Shown: in pieces, positions 47,763 through 59,036 of the stretch
Layout: each line of letters opens with the position of its first letter
How positions within the stretch are numbered: position 1 is the first letter of the stretch
Notes under the pieces: model-generated
Database searches by the model: none
Seen by the model: the letters and a program-made list of their open reading frames with translations, nothing else
Told to the model about the DNA's origin: nothing
Program-made: the position numbers and the translations under genes
Source: Tragulus kanchil
Lineage: Eukaryota; Chordata; Mammalia; Artiodactyla; Tragulidae
Direction: 5' to 3'
Assembly: GCA_022376925.1 (NCBI GenBank)
Contig: JAIOJX010000005.1
Location: 90,555,001-90,619,000 of the forward strand
DNA length: 64,000 nt

Positions 47763-48437
47763 AATGCAGTTGATAAATTAGACATTTGGAATTACTATAC
47801 TGACTTTATTATATATAAAATAAACCACAAGGACCAACTGTCTAGTGCAAGGAACCAAGGATCTAATAAGTTCACTTAGAGAAATCAGAAAAAAATAGGA
47901 ATAGATTTCTACAGACATTTCTCCAAAGAAGAATACGCAAATAGTCAATAAACATAAAAAAGAAGTTCAACATCATTAGTCATCAAATCAAAACCACAAA
48001 GAGATACCATTTCACAAATGTTAGGATTGCTAAAATAAAACAGTAATAGCAAAATAACAAGTGTGGGCAAAACTGTTGACCAATTAGAGCCCTCATATTG
48101 CTAGCAGCAAGACAAAATTATCTAAGCCACTTTTGAAAACAGTTTCAGAAAACATTAGACATAAGATTTCCATATAACTTCAGCAGTTCCATTCCTAGGT
48201 ATCAACACAAGAGAAATGAATGTTCCATACAGACTAGTACTTAAAATTTGTTCACAGCAACAAATTCCTAATAGAAAAAAAGTGAAAACAATCCAAATGC
48301 CTACCACCTAGTCAATGAATAAACAAAACATAATGAATATATCTATAATAAAACATTCAGCAATAAAAAGTAAAAAGCAGATTTTTAAGGCAGTGAAATT
48401 CTCTGTATGATACTAAAATGATGAATATATGTTGTAA

Positions 48438-48578
48438 TGTTGTTATTGTTGTTGGTAAGCCACTATGTCACGTCCAACTCTCTGCAGCCCCATGGACTCC
48501 AACATGCCAGACCTCCCTGTCCTCCACTATCTCCCAGAGTTTGCTCGAACTCATGTCAATCAAGTCAGTCATGCTGTC
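48438..48578 (-). mobile_element. Copy of antisense BovB fragment (by D15)
   Basis: The same as 47365-47505, displaced 1073 bp. Confidence 0.8.
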
Positions 48579-48869
48579 TAACTATTTGTCAGTATACATT
48601 TGTCCAAACCGACAGAATGTACAGCACCAACAATGAACCTATAAACTATGGATGGACTCTGGGCAATTGTGTCAATGTAGGCTCATCCCTGGTAACAAAT
48701 GTACCATTCTGGTGAGTAATGTTAATAATGCAGAGAGGCTATACACGTATAGGAGCAGGAGGTATATGAGAAAACTATTTTCCTCTCAATTATGTTGTGA
48801 AACTAAAACTTCTGTAAAAAATAAAATCTTTTAAAAATGCAGTTGATAAATTAGACATTTGGAATTACT

Positions 48870-49410
48870 ATACTGACTTTATTATATATAAAATAAACCA
48901 CAAGGACCAACTGTCTAGTGCAAGGAACCAAGGAACTATATTCAATACTTGTAATAACTTATAGTGCTGGAGAAGACTCTTGAGAGTCCCTTGGACTGCA
49001 AGGAAATCAAACCAGTCAATCCTTTAATCAACCCTGAATTTTCATCGGAAGGACTGACGCTGAAGTTAAAGCTTCAATACTTTGGCCACCTGATATGAAG
49101 AACTAACTCAAAAGGGAAAAAACCCTGATGCTGGGAAAGATTGAGGGCAGTAGGAAAAGGAGGTGACAGAGGATGAGACAGTTCGATAACATCACTGACT
49201 CACTCTGGGAGATAGCGTAGGACAGGGAAGCCTGGCATGCTGCAGTTCATGGGGTCGCAAAGAGTTAGACACAATTTAGTGACTGAACAACAAGAACTTA
49301 CAATGAAAAAGAATCTTATAAAGAGTATATAAACATATATACATGTGTGTAACTGAATCACTTTGCTGTGCACCTGAGACACATTTTAAATTAACTATTC
49401 ATTTTAGTGG
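48870..49410 (+). mobile_element. L1 3' UTR interrupted by a BovB fragment
   Basis: GACTTTATTATATATAAAAT, ACCAACTGTCTAGTGCAAGGAAC and, after the insertion, GTGTAACTGAATCACTTTGC and GCACCTGAGACACATTTTAA are L1 3' UTR. BovB lies between at 48966-49291. Confidence 0.75.
48966..49291 (+). mobile_element. BovB LINE 3' fragment
   Basis: GAAGACTCTTGAGAGTCCC to GGGGTCGCAAAGAGTTAGAC matches the last 320 bases of BovB. A copy lies at 50079-50404. Confidence 0.88.
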
Positions 49411-49483
49411 TTAAAAAAGAAATGTTAAGAGCAGATACAGAATAATGCATTCTGTATGTTTCCATTGCATTCCATATGTTTCC

Positions 49484-49816
49484 TTTTTTTTTTTTTAAGA
49501 TTTATTTATTTATTTATTTTGGGCGGGGGTCGGGTTGGGGAGGGAGGGGAGCGGGCGGGCCACTTCCATTGGTCTTTCATTTCTCTGTTTTCATCCGTCT
49601 TTGTTCTTTGGCCCATGTGGGCCTCCCATCGCGTTGGCGTCTGTCATTGCAGAGCGCCAGCTCTGGGCGCATGCGCTCCAGAGCTCCGGCTCGGTAATTG
49701 GACACATCGGTCCAGCCGCTCCGTGGCACGTGGGATCTTCCCAGGCCAGGGATTGAACCGGCGCCCCTTGCAGTGCAAGGCGGTGTCCTTACCCACTGGA
49801 CCACTAGGGGAAGCCC
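49484..49816 (-). mobile_element. Young long CHR-type SINE, antisense
   Basis: Nearly the same sequence as 18483-18797 and the reverse of 8237-8554. It has an (AAAT)n tail, a G-rich block on the plus strand, and a head ending CTAGGGGAAGCCC. Flanks share only TGTTTCC (49477-49483 and 49817-49823). Confidence 0.92.
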
Positions 49817-50078
49817 TGTTTCCACTTTTATTAAGTACAGAAACTGTACTTAATAAACTGGACAGACTAATCCGTGATATTATTAAGGATATTGGTTTCT
49901 TGTAAAGGGGTAAATTTGGAAGTGCTACATCAAGCGGCTTTTAGGATCCTAGTAATGTTCTATTTCTTGATGTGTCTAGTGTGAAACTCTCGAAAATCAG
50001 TCAATCCTTTAATTTTTCAAACCCTGTCTAGTGCAAGGAACCAAGGAACTATATTCAATACTTGTAATAACTTATAGT

Positions 50079-50404
50079 GCTGGAGAAGACTCTTGAGAGT
50101 CCCTTGGACTGCAAGGAAATCAAACCAGTCAATCCTTTAATCAACCCTGAATTTTCATCGGAAGGACTGGCGCTGAAGTTAAAGCTTCAATACTTTGGCC
50201 ACCTGATATGAAGAACTAACTCAAAAGGGAAAAAACCCTGATGCTGGGAAAGATTGAGGGCAGTAGGAAAAGGAGGTGACAGAGGATGAGACAGTTCGAT
50301 AACATCACTGACTCACTCTGGGAGATAGCGTAGGACAGGGAAGCCTGGCATGCTGCAGTTCATGGGGTCGCAAAGAGTTAGACACAATTTAGTGACTGAA
50401 CAAC
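50079..50404 (+). mobile_element. Copy of BovB 3' fragment (by D16)
   Basis: Displaced 1113 bp. One base differs in the GGACTGACGCTGAAG phrase (A to G). Confidence 0.88.
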
Positions 50405-50596
50405 AAGAACTTACAATGAAAAAGAATCTTATAAAGAGTATATAAACATATATACATGTGTGTAACTGAATCACTTTGCTGTGCACCTGAGACACATTTT
50501 AAATTAACTATTCATTTTAGTGGTTAAAAAAGAAATGTTAAGAGCAGATACAGAATAATGCATTCTGTATGTTTCCATTGCATTCCATATGTTTCC

Positions 50597-50929
50597 TTTT
50601 TTTTTTTTTAAGATTTATTTATTTATTTATTTTGGGCGGGGGTCGGGTTGGGGAGGGAGGGGAGCGGGCGGGCCACTTCCATTGGTCTTTCATTTCTCTG
50701 TTTTCATCCGTCTTTGTTCTTTGGCCCATGTGGGCCTCCCATCGCGTTGGCGTCTGTCATTGCAGAGCGCCAGCTCTGGGCGCATGCGCTCCAGAGCTCC
50801 GGCTCGGTAATTGGACACATCGGTCCAGCCGCTCCGTGGCACGTGGGATCTTCCCAGGCCAGGGATTGAACCGGCGCCCCTTGCAGTGCAAGGCGGTGTC
50901 CTTACCCACTGGACCACTAGGGGAAGCCC
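50597..50929 (-). mobile_element. Copy of CHR SINE 49484-49816 (by D16)
   Basis: Identical by eye at a displacement of 1113 bp. Confidence 0.92.
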
Positions 50930-51124
50930 TGTTTCCACTTTTATTAAGTACAGAAACTGTACTTAATAAACTGGACAGACTAATCCGTGATATTATTAAG
51001 GATATTGGTTTCTTGTAAAGGGGTAAATTTGGAAGTGCTACATCAAGCGGCTTTTAGGATCCTAGTAATGTTCTATTTCTTGATGTGTCTAGTGGTTTCA
51101 TAGAAGACCACTAAAAAACTTCTT

Positions 51125-51418
51125 TTGGGGGGGGCGGGTTGGGGAGGGAGCGGGGCAGGCGGGCCTCTTCTATTGGTCTTTCATTTATCTATTTTCATCC
51201 ATCTTTGTTCTTTGGCCCTTGTGGACCTCCCATCGCAGTGGCCCCTGCTATCGCAGAGCACTGGCTCTGGGCGCATGCGCTCCAGAGCTCTAGCTCAGTA
51301 ATTGGACACATCTGTCCAGCCGCTCCACGGCACATGGGATCTTCCCAGGCCAGGGATCGAACTGGCATCCCTTTCACTGTAAGGCGGTGTCATTACCCAC
51401 TGGACCACCAGGGAAGTT
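51125..51418 (-). mobile_element. Long CHR-type SINE, antisense, with 14-bp TSD
   Basis: Perfect repeats CTAAAAAACTTCTT lie at 51111-51124 and 51419-51432. The G-run at the start and CCACCAGGGAAG at the end mark the antisense orientation. Confidence 0.95.
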
Positions 51419-51499
51419 CTAAAAAACTTCTTATTGTGTCTAAAATATGTGCACTTTTCTGTAGGTAAGCTATACTTTAAAATAAAAATATATTTTAAA

Positions 51500-51915
51500 A
51501 GGATAAAAGGGAACAAAGTACTGATACATGCTACAATATAGATGAACCTTAAAAACATCATACAAAGTGGGACTAACATATATGTATGGAATCTAGAAAG
51601 ATAGCACTGATGTGTATGCTGGGCAGCATAGAGAACAGACTTATGGACACTGCAAGGAGGCAGGAATGGGTGAGATGTATGGAAAGAGTAACATGGAAAT
51701 TTATATTACAACATGTAAAATAGAAAAGCAATGGGAATCTGCTGTAAGACTAAGGGAACTCTAACAGGGGCTCTGTAACAACCTAGAGGAGTGGGATGGG
51801 GAGGGAGACAAGAGGGAAGTTCAAGAGGGAGGAAACATATGTATACCTATAGCTGATCCATGTTGATATTTGGCAGTAAACAGCAAAACTCTGTAAAAAC
51901 AATAAAATTTTTTTA
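51500..51915 (+). mobile_element. LINE-1 3' UTR (ruminant type)
   Basis: ATATATGTATGGAATCTAGAA, GGAACTCTAACAGGGGCTCTG and CTATAGCTGATCCATGTTG, ending AACAATAAAATTTT, are characteristic of a ruminant L1 tail. Confidence 0.8.
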
Positions 51916-51929
51916 AAAATTATGCCAAG

Positions 51930-52505
51930 TGAAAGAACTCATACATAGAACATCATGTATTATTTGATTCCATAAGAATATATGGAATATACGAAATATT
52001 TCAAAAAGGCAAATCTTTGGAGACAGAAAGTAAATAGTGTTTAGCTAGGCCTGGTGATGGAAATGGGAGTGATGACAAATTGGCATGAAATTTCTGTTTA
52101 GAGTGATGGAAATGCTCTAAAATTAGATTGTGGTGATAGGTACACAACTTGCAGACTACACTTTTTGGCGGGGGGGGGGGGGGGCCCTTCTATTGGTCTT
52201 CATTTATTTCCATCTTTGTTCTCTGGCCTGTGTGGGCCTCCCATCACAGTGGCCTCTCTCGTTGCAGAGCACCGGCTCTAGGTGCATGCGCTCCAGAGCT
52301 TTGGCTCAGTAGTCAGACATATTGGTCCAGCCGCTCCATGGCACGTGGGATCTTCCCAGGCCAGGGATGGAACCAGCGCCCCTTGCACTGCAAGGCGGTG
52401 CCCTTACCCACTGGACCACCATGGAAGCCCTGAAGACTACACTTTTTAAAAAACAGTATACTTTAAATGGCAGAGTTTATTGCATATTAATTATAATCTC
52501 AATAA
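51930..52505 (+). mobile_element. Old LINE-1 3' UTR split by a SINE
   Basis: GACAGAAAGTAAATAGTGTTTAG, GTGATGGAAATGCTCTAAAAT and the final TTATAATCTCAATAAAGTTG mark an L1M-type 3' end, interrupted at 52167. Confidence 0.75.
52167..52433 (-). mobile_element. CHR-type SINE, antisense, with 14-bp TSD
   Basis: Repeats AGACTACACTTTTT lie at 52153-52166 and 52434-52447. The 5'-truncated second copy at 53312-53527 results from D17, whose boundary falls inside the SINE. Confidence 0.93.
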
Positions 52506-54393
52506 AGTTGTGAAAAATACAGATGAAATGGACAAATTTCTTGAAAAAGTCAGCTTACCAAATCTAATACATAAACTTGTTACTATACACAGATTACATG
52601 ACTATATAGAGAAAATCCTAAAAACTCCACATAAAAACTACTAGAGCTAAAAAATGACTATAAGATTAATATTCAAAAATCAATTGTCTCTCTTTACTCT
52701 AAAACTGAAATATCAGAAAAAGAATGTAAAAAAAATACCTTTTTAAAATAGCACCCCCCCAAAAAAGAAAATTCCTAAGAATAAACCTGACTGAGAAGGT
52801 GAAAGACATATACACTGAGAACTACACAACATTAGTAAAGGAAATTAAAGGGTGTTTAAAGAAATGGGAAGACAACCCATGCTCTTGAAATGGAAAAATA
52901 TTGTTAAAATGGCCATACTAACCAAAACAATCTACAGATTTAACATGATTCCTATCAAAATACCCATGAAATTTTTCAAAGAACTAGAATAATCCAAAAA
53001 TTTATATGGAGCCATAAAAGATCCAGAATTGCCAAAGCAATACTGAGGGAACAGACAAGGCAGGAGGTGTAAAGCAGGAGGCATAACTCTCCCAGACTTC
53101 AGACAATACCACAAAACTACAGTAATCAAAACAACGTGGTATGGGTACAAAAAGACAGACAGTTCAATGGAACAGAACATAGAGTCCAGAAATAAACCCA
53201 CACACCTACAGTCAGTTAATCTTTGGCAAAGGAGGTTAAGAATATAAAATGGGAAAAAATCCTTTCAGCAAGTGGTGCTGGGAAAGCTGGACAGTTGCAT
53301 GCTGGGAAAAAGTTCTCTGGCCTGTGTGGGCCTCCCATCACAGTGGCCTCTCTCGTTGCAGAGCACCGGCTCTAGGTGCATGCGCTCCAGAGCTTTGGCT
53401 CAGTAGTCAGACATATTGGTCCAGCCGCTCCATGGCACGTGGGATCTTCCCAGGCCAGGGATGGAACCAGCGCCCCTTGCACTGCAAGGCGGTGCCCTTA
53501 CCCACTGGACCACCATGGAAGCCCTGAAGACTACACTTTTTAAAAAACAGTATACTTTAAATGGCAGAGTTTATTGCATATTAATTATAATCTCAATAAA
53601 GTTGTGAAAAATACAGATGAAATGGACAAATTTCTTGAAAAAGTCAGCTTACCAAATCTAATACATAAACTTGTTACTATACACAGATTACATGACTATA
53701 TAGAGAAAATCCTAAAAACTCCACATAAAAACTACTAGAGCTAAAAAATGACTATAAGATTAATATTCAAAAATCAATTGTCTCTCTTTACTCTAAAACT
53801 GAAATATCAGAAAAAGAATGTAAAAAGATAAATTTAAAAATAGCACCCCCCCAAAAAAGAAAATTCCTAAGAATAAACCTGACTGAGAAGGTGAAAGACA
53901 TATACACTGAGAACTACACAACATTAGTAAAGGAAATTAAAGGGTGTTTAAAGAAATGGGAAGACAACCCATGCTCTTGAAATGGAAAAATATTGTTAAA
54001 ATGGCCATACTAACCAAAACAATCTACAGATTTAACATGATTCCTATCAAAATACCCATGAAATTTTTCAAAGAACTAGAATAATCCAAAAATTTATATG
54101 GAGCCATAAAAGATCCAGAATTGCCAAAGCAATACTGAGGGAACAGACAAGGCAGGAGGTGTAAAGCAGGAGGCATAACTCTCCCAGACTTCAGACAATA
54201 CCACAAAACTACAGTAATCAAAACAACGTGGTATGGGTACAAAAAGACAGACAGTTCAATGGAACAGAACATAGAGTCCAGAAATAAACCCACACACCTA
54301 CAGTCAGTTAATCTTTGGCAAAGGAGGTTAAGAATATAAAATGGGAAAAAATCCTTTCAGCAAGTGGTGCTGGGAAAGCTGGACAGTTGCATG
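52218..54393. repeat. Tandem duplication D17 (52218-53301 and 53312-54393)
   Basis: Copies of 1084 and 1082 bp with a 10-base filler CTGGGAAAAA, which echoes GCTGGGAAAG 25 bases upstream. Differences lie in a poly(A)-rich patch (about 52727-52750 versus 53820-53842). Confidence 0.95.
53312..53527 (-). mobile_element. Truncated copy of CHR SINE (by D17)
   Basis: Only the part right of 52218 is repeated. The SINE tail and left flanking repeat are absent. Confidence 0.92.
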
Positions 54394-54494
54394 TAAATCA
54401 ATGAAGTTAGAACACATCCTCAACCATACATAAACTCAAAATGGCATAAACACAAGCACATAAGACACAACAACATAAAACTCCTATAAAGACC

Positions 54495-54716
54495 ATGTGT
54501 ATGCTAAATTGCTTCAGTTGTGTCCAACTTTTTGTGACCTTATGGACTGTAGCCTGCCATGTTCCTCTGTCCATGAGATGCTCCAGTCAAGAACACTGGA
54601 GTGGGCTGCCCTGCTCCCTTCCAGGGGATCTTCCTTCCTAACCCAAGAATTGAACCCATGTCTATAACATCACATTAGCAGGTGGGTTCTTTACCACTGT
54701 GCCACCTGGGAAGCCC
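54495..54716 (-). mobile_element. Bov-tA SINE, antisense
   Basis: GTTGTGTCCAACTTTTTGTGAC, CTGGAGTGGGCTGCC and GCCACCTGGGAAGCCC are complementary to Bov-tA. It lies inside the older L1. Confidence 0.88.
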
Positions 54717-55892
54717 AGAAGAGAGAGCACATGCAAAACATTTTCTGATATAAACTGTACCACTGTTTTCTTAGGTCAGTCCTTCAAGGCAAGAGAAACT
54801 AAAACAAAAATAAACAAATGGGACCTAATCACACAAACTTTTGCACAGCAAAGGAAACCATTTAAACAAAAACAAAATACAACCTACAGCATGGGAGAAA
54901 ATATCTGCAAATGATGTGACAGATAAGGGTTTTTGTCTGTAAAATATACAAACAGCTCATACAACAACTACAAAAACAACCCAATAGAAAAATGGGCAGA
55001 AAAACTTATAGACATATTTGAAAAGATACTCAACATCAGTAATTATCAGAGAAATGCAAATCAAAACTACAATGAGGTACCACCTTACACCAGTCAGAAT
55101 GACCATCATTAAAACGTCTACAAACAATAAATGCTGGAGGGGTGTGGAGAAAAGAAAACCTTTGTACACTGATGGTAGGAATATAAGCTGGTGCAGCCAC
55201 TATAGACAACAGTATGAAGGTTCCTCAAAAAACTAAAAACTGAATTGCTATATGATTCAGCAATCCTACACCTGGGCATATATAATACCCGGTCAAAACT
55301 ATAACTCAAAAAGATACATGCACCTCTATGTTCATAGCAGCATTATTCACAACAGCCAAGACATGGAAACAATGTAAATGTCCACTGACAGATAAATGAT
55401 AAAGAGGTGGTACATATATACAATGGAATACTACACAATCATAATATGTGGAGTCTAAAATATAGCACAAATGAACCTATCAACAACAAAAAAAACAGAC
55501 TCACAGAGACTCTGAAAACAGCCTTGTGGTTGCCAAGGGGGAGTTGGTGGAGGGATAGACTGGGAGTTTGGAAACAGCAGATGTTTATATATAGGATGGA
55601 TGAACAACAAGGTCCTACCATACAGCACAGGGAACTATATTCAATATCCTGTGACAAACAATAATGAAAAAGAATATTAAAAAGAATGTTTACATGGGTA
55701 TAACTCAGTCACTTCATTGTATGGCAGATTAGTATAACACTGTAAATCAACTATACTTCAATAAAATACAGTTTTAAAAAAATATGAAGTCTGAATGAAA
55801 TTAAAGATCAATGACAGTAATTTTTCCACAAAGAAAAGCTCAAGTCAAAACAGGTTGTGGTAAATTCTTCTGAACATTTAAGGAAAAAAAAT

Positions 55893-55919
55893 AAAACCAA
55901 ACAAACAAACAAACAAAAA
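55893..55919. repeat. (AAAC)n simple repeat
   Basis: About six AAAC units. Confidence 0.8.
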
Positions 55920-56102
55920 CTAGTTCAGAGACTAGAGAATATTTTCCAACTCATTTCATAAGATTAGCATAACCTTGGAGTTTCCTTTTATCACTAGATT
56001 ACTAAGAGTTTGTTAAATTTTATATAAAAAAACTTTCTGCCTCTGTTGAGGTAACCCACAATATAGGTTTTCTCCTTTATGTAAAAACAATAATATATCA
56101 TA

Positions 56103-57380
56103 TGGAAACACAAAAGACCACGAATAGCCAAAGCAATTCTGAGAAAGAAAAACGGAGCTGGAGGGATCAGCCTCCCTAACTTCAGACTCTACTACAAAGC
56201 AACAGTCCTCAAGACAGTATGGTACTGGCACAAAAACAGAACTATAGACCAATGGAACAAGACAGAGAACCCAGAGATAAACCCACACACCTAAGGGTAC
56301 CTTATTTTTGATAAAGGAGGAGAAACTATAAGATGGGACAAAGACAGCCTCTTCAACAAATGGTGCTGGGAGAATTGGACAGCTACATGCAAAAATATGA
56401 AGTTGGAACATTCCTTGACACCATACACTAAGATCAACTCAAAATGGATTAAAGACCTAAATGGAAGACCAGAAACCATCAAACTCTTAGAGGAGAATAT
56501 AGGCAACACACTCAAGGACATAAATCAAAGCAAGATCTTCTCTGATCCACCTACTAGAATATCGGAACTCAAAAGAAAAATGAACATATGGGACCTCATG
56601 AGACTTAAAAGCTTTTGTACAGCAAAAGAAATCACAAAAAAGCTGAACAGACAGCCCACAGAGTGGGAGAAAATCATAGCAAATGAAACAACAGACAAAG
56701 AATTCATCTCCAAAATCTACAAGCAACTCAGACAATTCAGCACAGGGAAAATGAACAACCCAATCAAAAAATGGGAAAAGGACCTAAAGAGACGCCTCTC
56801 CAAAGAGGACATACAGATGGCCCAAAAGCACATGAAACAATGCTCAATCTCACTTATTATTAGAGAAATGCAAATTAAAACTACAATGAGATACCGCCTC
56901 ACACCCGTCAGAATGGCCATCAACCACAAATTGACAGACAATAAATGCTGGAGAGGGTGCGGAGAAAAGGGAACCCTCCTGCATTGCTGGTGGGAATGTA
57001 AACTGATACAGCCTCTATGGAAGACAGTATGGAGATTCCTTAAAAAACTAAAACTAGAAGCACCATTCGACCCAACAATCCCACTATTAGGCTTATATCC
57101 TGATGAAATCAAAACTGAAAGAAGCACCTGTACCCCAATGTTCATTGCAGCTCTCTATACAATAGCCAAAACATGGAAGCAACCTAGATGTCCATCGACG
57201 AACGAATGGATCCAGAAGCTCTGGTACATATATACAATGGAATACTACTCAGCTGTTAAAAGAAATGCAGAAGACTCAGTCCTAATGAAGTGGCTGGCTC
57301 TAGAACCTATCATAAAAAGTGAAGTCAGTCAAAAAGAGAAAGACAAATACAGTATACTAACACACATATATGGAATCTAG
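56103..57380 (+). pseudogene. LINE-1 ORF2 C-terminal part, one stop
   Basis: Reads [13 protein letters not shown] and onward to the natural end ILTHIYGI. The frame holds one nonsense codon, TAA at 56292-56294, where L1-A has Tyr (TAT). From ATG 56397 it is open for 327 codons and contains CWRGCG...HCWWEC. The endonuclease and RT core are absent because the element is 5'-truncated. Confidence 0.9.
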
Positions 57381-58576
57381 TAGGACGGTCTTGATAACAC
57401 ATGCAGGGAACTCATGGAAAAACAGACAGAGCATAGACATAGGGACATTGTGGGGAAGAAATAGGGAGGGGGAAAATTGGACAGCTACATGCAAAAATAT
57501 GAAGTTGGAACATTCCTTGACACCATACACTAAGATCAACTCAAAATGGATTAAAGACCTAAATGGAAGACCAGAAACCATCAAACTCTTAGAGGAGAAT
57601 ATAGGCAACACACTCAAGGACATAAATCAAAGCAAGATCTTCTCTGATCCACCTACTAGAATATCGGAACTCAAAAGAAAAATGAACATATGGGACCTCA
57701 TGAGACTTAAAAGCTTTTGTACAGCAAAAGAAATCACAAAAAAGCTGAACAGACAGCCCACAGAGTGGGAGAAAATCATAGCAAATGAAACAACAGACAA
57801 AGAATTCATCTCCAAAATCTACAAGCAACTCAGACAATTCAGCACAGGGAAAATGAACAACCCAATCAAAAAATGGGAAAAGGACCTAAAGAGACGCCTC
57901 TCCAAAGAGGACATACAGATGGCCCAAAAGCACATGAAACAATGCTCAATCTCACTTATTATTAGAGAAATGCAAATTAAAACTACAATGAGATACCGCC
58001 TCACACCCGTCAGAATGGCCATCAACCACAAATTGACAGACAATAAATGCTGGAGAGGGTGCGGAGAAAAGGGAACACTCCTGCATTGCTGGTGGGAATG
58101 TAAACTGATACAGCCTCTATGGAAGACAGTATGGAGATTCCTTAAAAAACTAAAACTAGAAGCACCATTCGACCCAACAATCCCACTATTAGGCTTATAT
58201 CCTGATGAAATCAAAACTGAAAGAAGCACCTGTACCCCAATGTTCATTGCAGCTCTCTATACAATAGCCAAAACATGGAAGCAACCTAGATGTCCATCGA
58301 CGAACGAATGGATCCAGAAGCTCTGGTACATATATACAATGGAATACTACTCAGCTGTTAAAAGAAATGCAGAAGACTCAGTCCTAATGAAGTGGCTGGC
58401 TCTAGAACCTATCATAAAAAGTGAAGTCAGTCAAAAAGAGAAAGACAAATACAGTATACTAACACACATATATGGAATCTAGTAGGACGGTCTTGATAAC
58501 ACATGCAGGGAACTCATGGAAAAACAGACAGAGCATAGACATAGGGACATTGTGGGGAAGAAATAGGGAGGGGGAA
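56373..58576. repeat. Tandem duplication D18 (56373-57474 and 57475-58576)
   Basis: Two abutting 1102-bp copies with a blunt join. They are almost identical; I see one C/A difference (GGAACCCTCC versus GGAACACTCC) within the cysteine-motif region. Confidence 0.97.
57475..58482 (+). pseudogene. Second copy of L1-C ORF2 C-terminus (by D18)
   Basis: The join happens to be in frame with 3' UTR sequence from 57370, creating a 370-codon open frame. Its first 35 codons are L1 3' UTR, not protein-coding. This is a product of the duplication. Confidence 0.88.
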
Positions 58577-58790
58577 GCATGGAGGGAGTAACATGGAAAC
58601 CTATACTGTTATGTGTGGAAAAGATAGCTAGTGTCATTGTGCTAAGGGAATAGGAGTGCTTACAATGGCTTGGGGCGAAGGTCTGGAGGGGTAGGATGGG
58701 GGATCTGGGTGGGTGGGGACCATGGATATGCATATGACTGATCTGGGAACATACATGTCTGTGAACAACAAAACTCTGTAAAACCTTTAA

Positions 58791-58796
58791 AATAAA
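58791..58796 (+). terminator. L1-C poly(A) signal
   Basis: AATAAA directly before the terminal A tract. A copy lies at 59874-59879. Confidence 0.7.
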
Positions 58797-58839
58797 GAAT
58801 AAAAAAAAAAAAAAAAAATAATATATTATGACCAAGTGG

Positions 58840-59036
58840 CTCAGTAAGAAAGAATCCACCTGTCAACGTAGGTGGTGCAGGAGACTGGGGTTTGATCCCC
58901 AGATCAGGAAGATACCCTGGAAAAGGGAATTACAGCTCACTCCAGTGTTCCTTCCTGGAGCAAGAACAGAAGGGCCTGGTGGGCTACAGTCCATGGGTTC
59001 GCAAAGAGTCAGACATAACTAAGTACACACATATAC
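58840..59036 (+). mobile_element. Bov-tA SINE with 15-bp TSD
   Basis: The tRNA-like head is CTCAGTAAGAAAGAATCCACC, the B box is GGTTTGATCCC, and the BovB-like end is GGGTTCGCAAAGAGTCAGAC. Perfect repeats ATTATGACCAAGTGG lie at 58825-58839 and 59037-59051. A copy lies at about 59926-60122. Confidence 0.93.

Larger units (their letters stand above)
46784..48933. repeat. Tandem duplication D15 (46784-47860 and 47861-48933)
   Basis: Copies of 1077 and 1073 bp. ACCAAG is shared by the left flank, the join and the right flank. Four bases are lost in the A-rich start of copy 2. It overlaps D16 by 23 bp. Confidence 0.95.
48911..51094. repeat. Tandem duplication D16 (48911-49981 and 50024-51094)
   Basis: Two 1071-bp copies with a 42-base filler (49982-50023). 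The filler contains the 16-mer CAGTCAATCCTTTAAT, which is also at 49013-49028 inside copy 1. Confidence 0.95.
52505..55785 (+). mobile_element. Older LINE-1 (ORF2 3' half to 3' end)
   Basis: Decayed ORF2 begins at ATGGACAAATTTCTTG. It continues through AATATTGTTAAAATGGCC and GGTGCTGGGAAAGCTGGAC, then the C-terminus (about 55018-55440) and a 3' UTR ending TAAATCAACTATACTTCAAT. It is interrupted by D17 and by a Bov-tA at 54495. Confidence 0.85.
56096..58822 (+). mobile_element. Young 5'-truncated LINE-1 (L1-C) with TSD
   Basis: Starts inside ORF2 at ATCATATGGAAACACAAAAG and ends in a long A tract (58799-58818). The left flank ends AAAAACAATAATATAT. The same ACAATAATATAT follows the A tract of the second copy at 59900, so the target-site duplication is at least 12 bp. 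Duplications D18 and D19 lie within and across it. Without them the insertion is about 1.6 kb. Confidence 0.9.
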
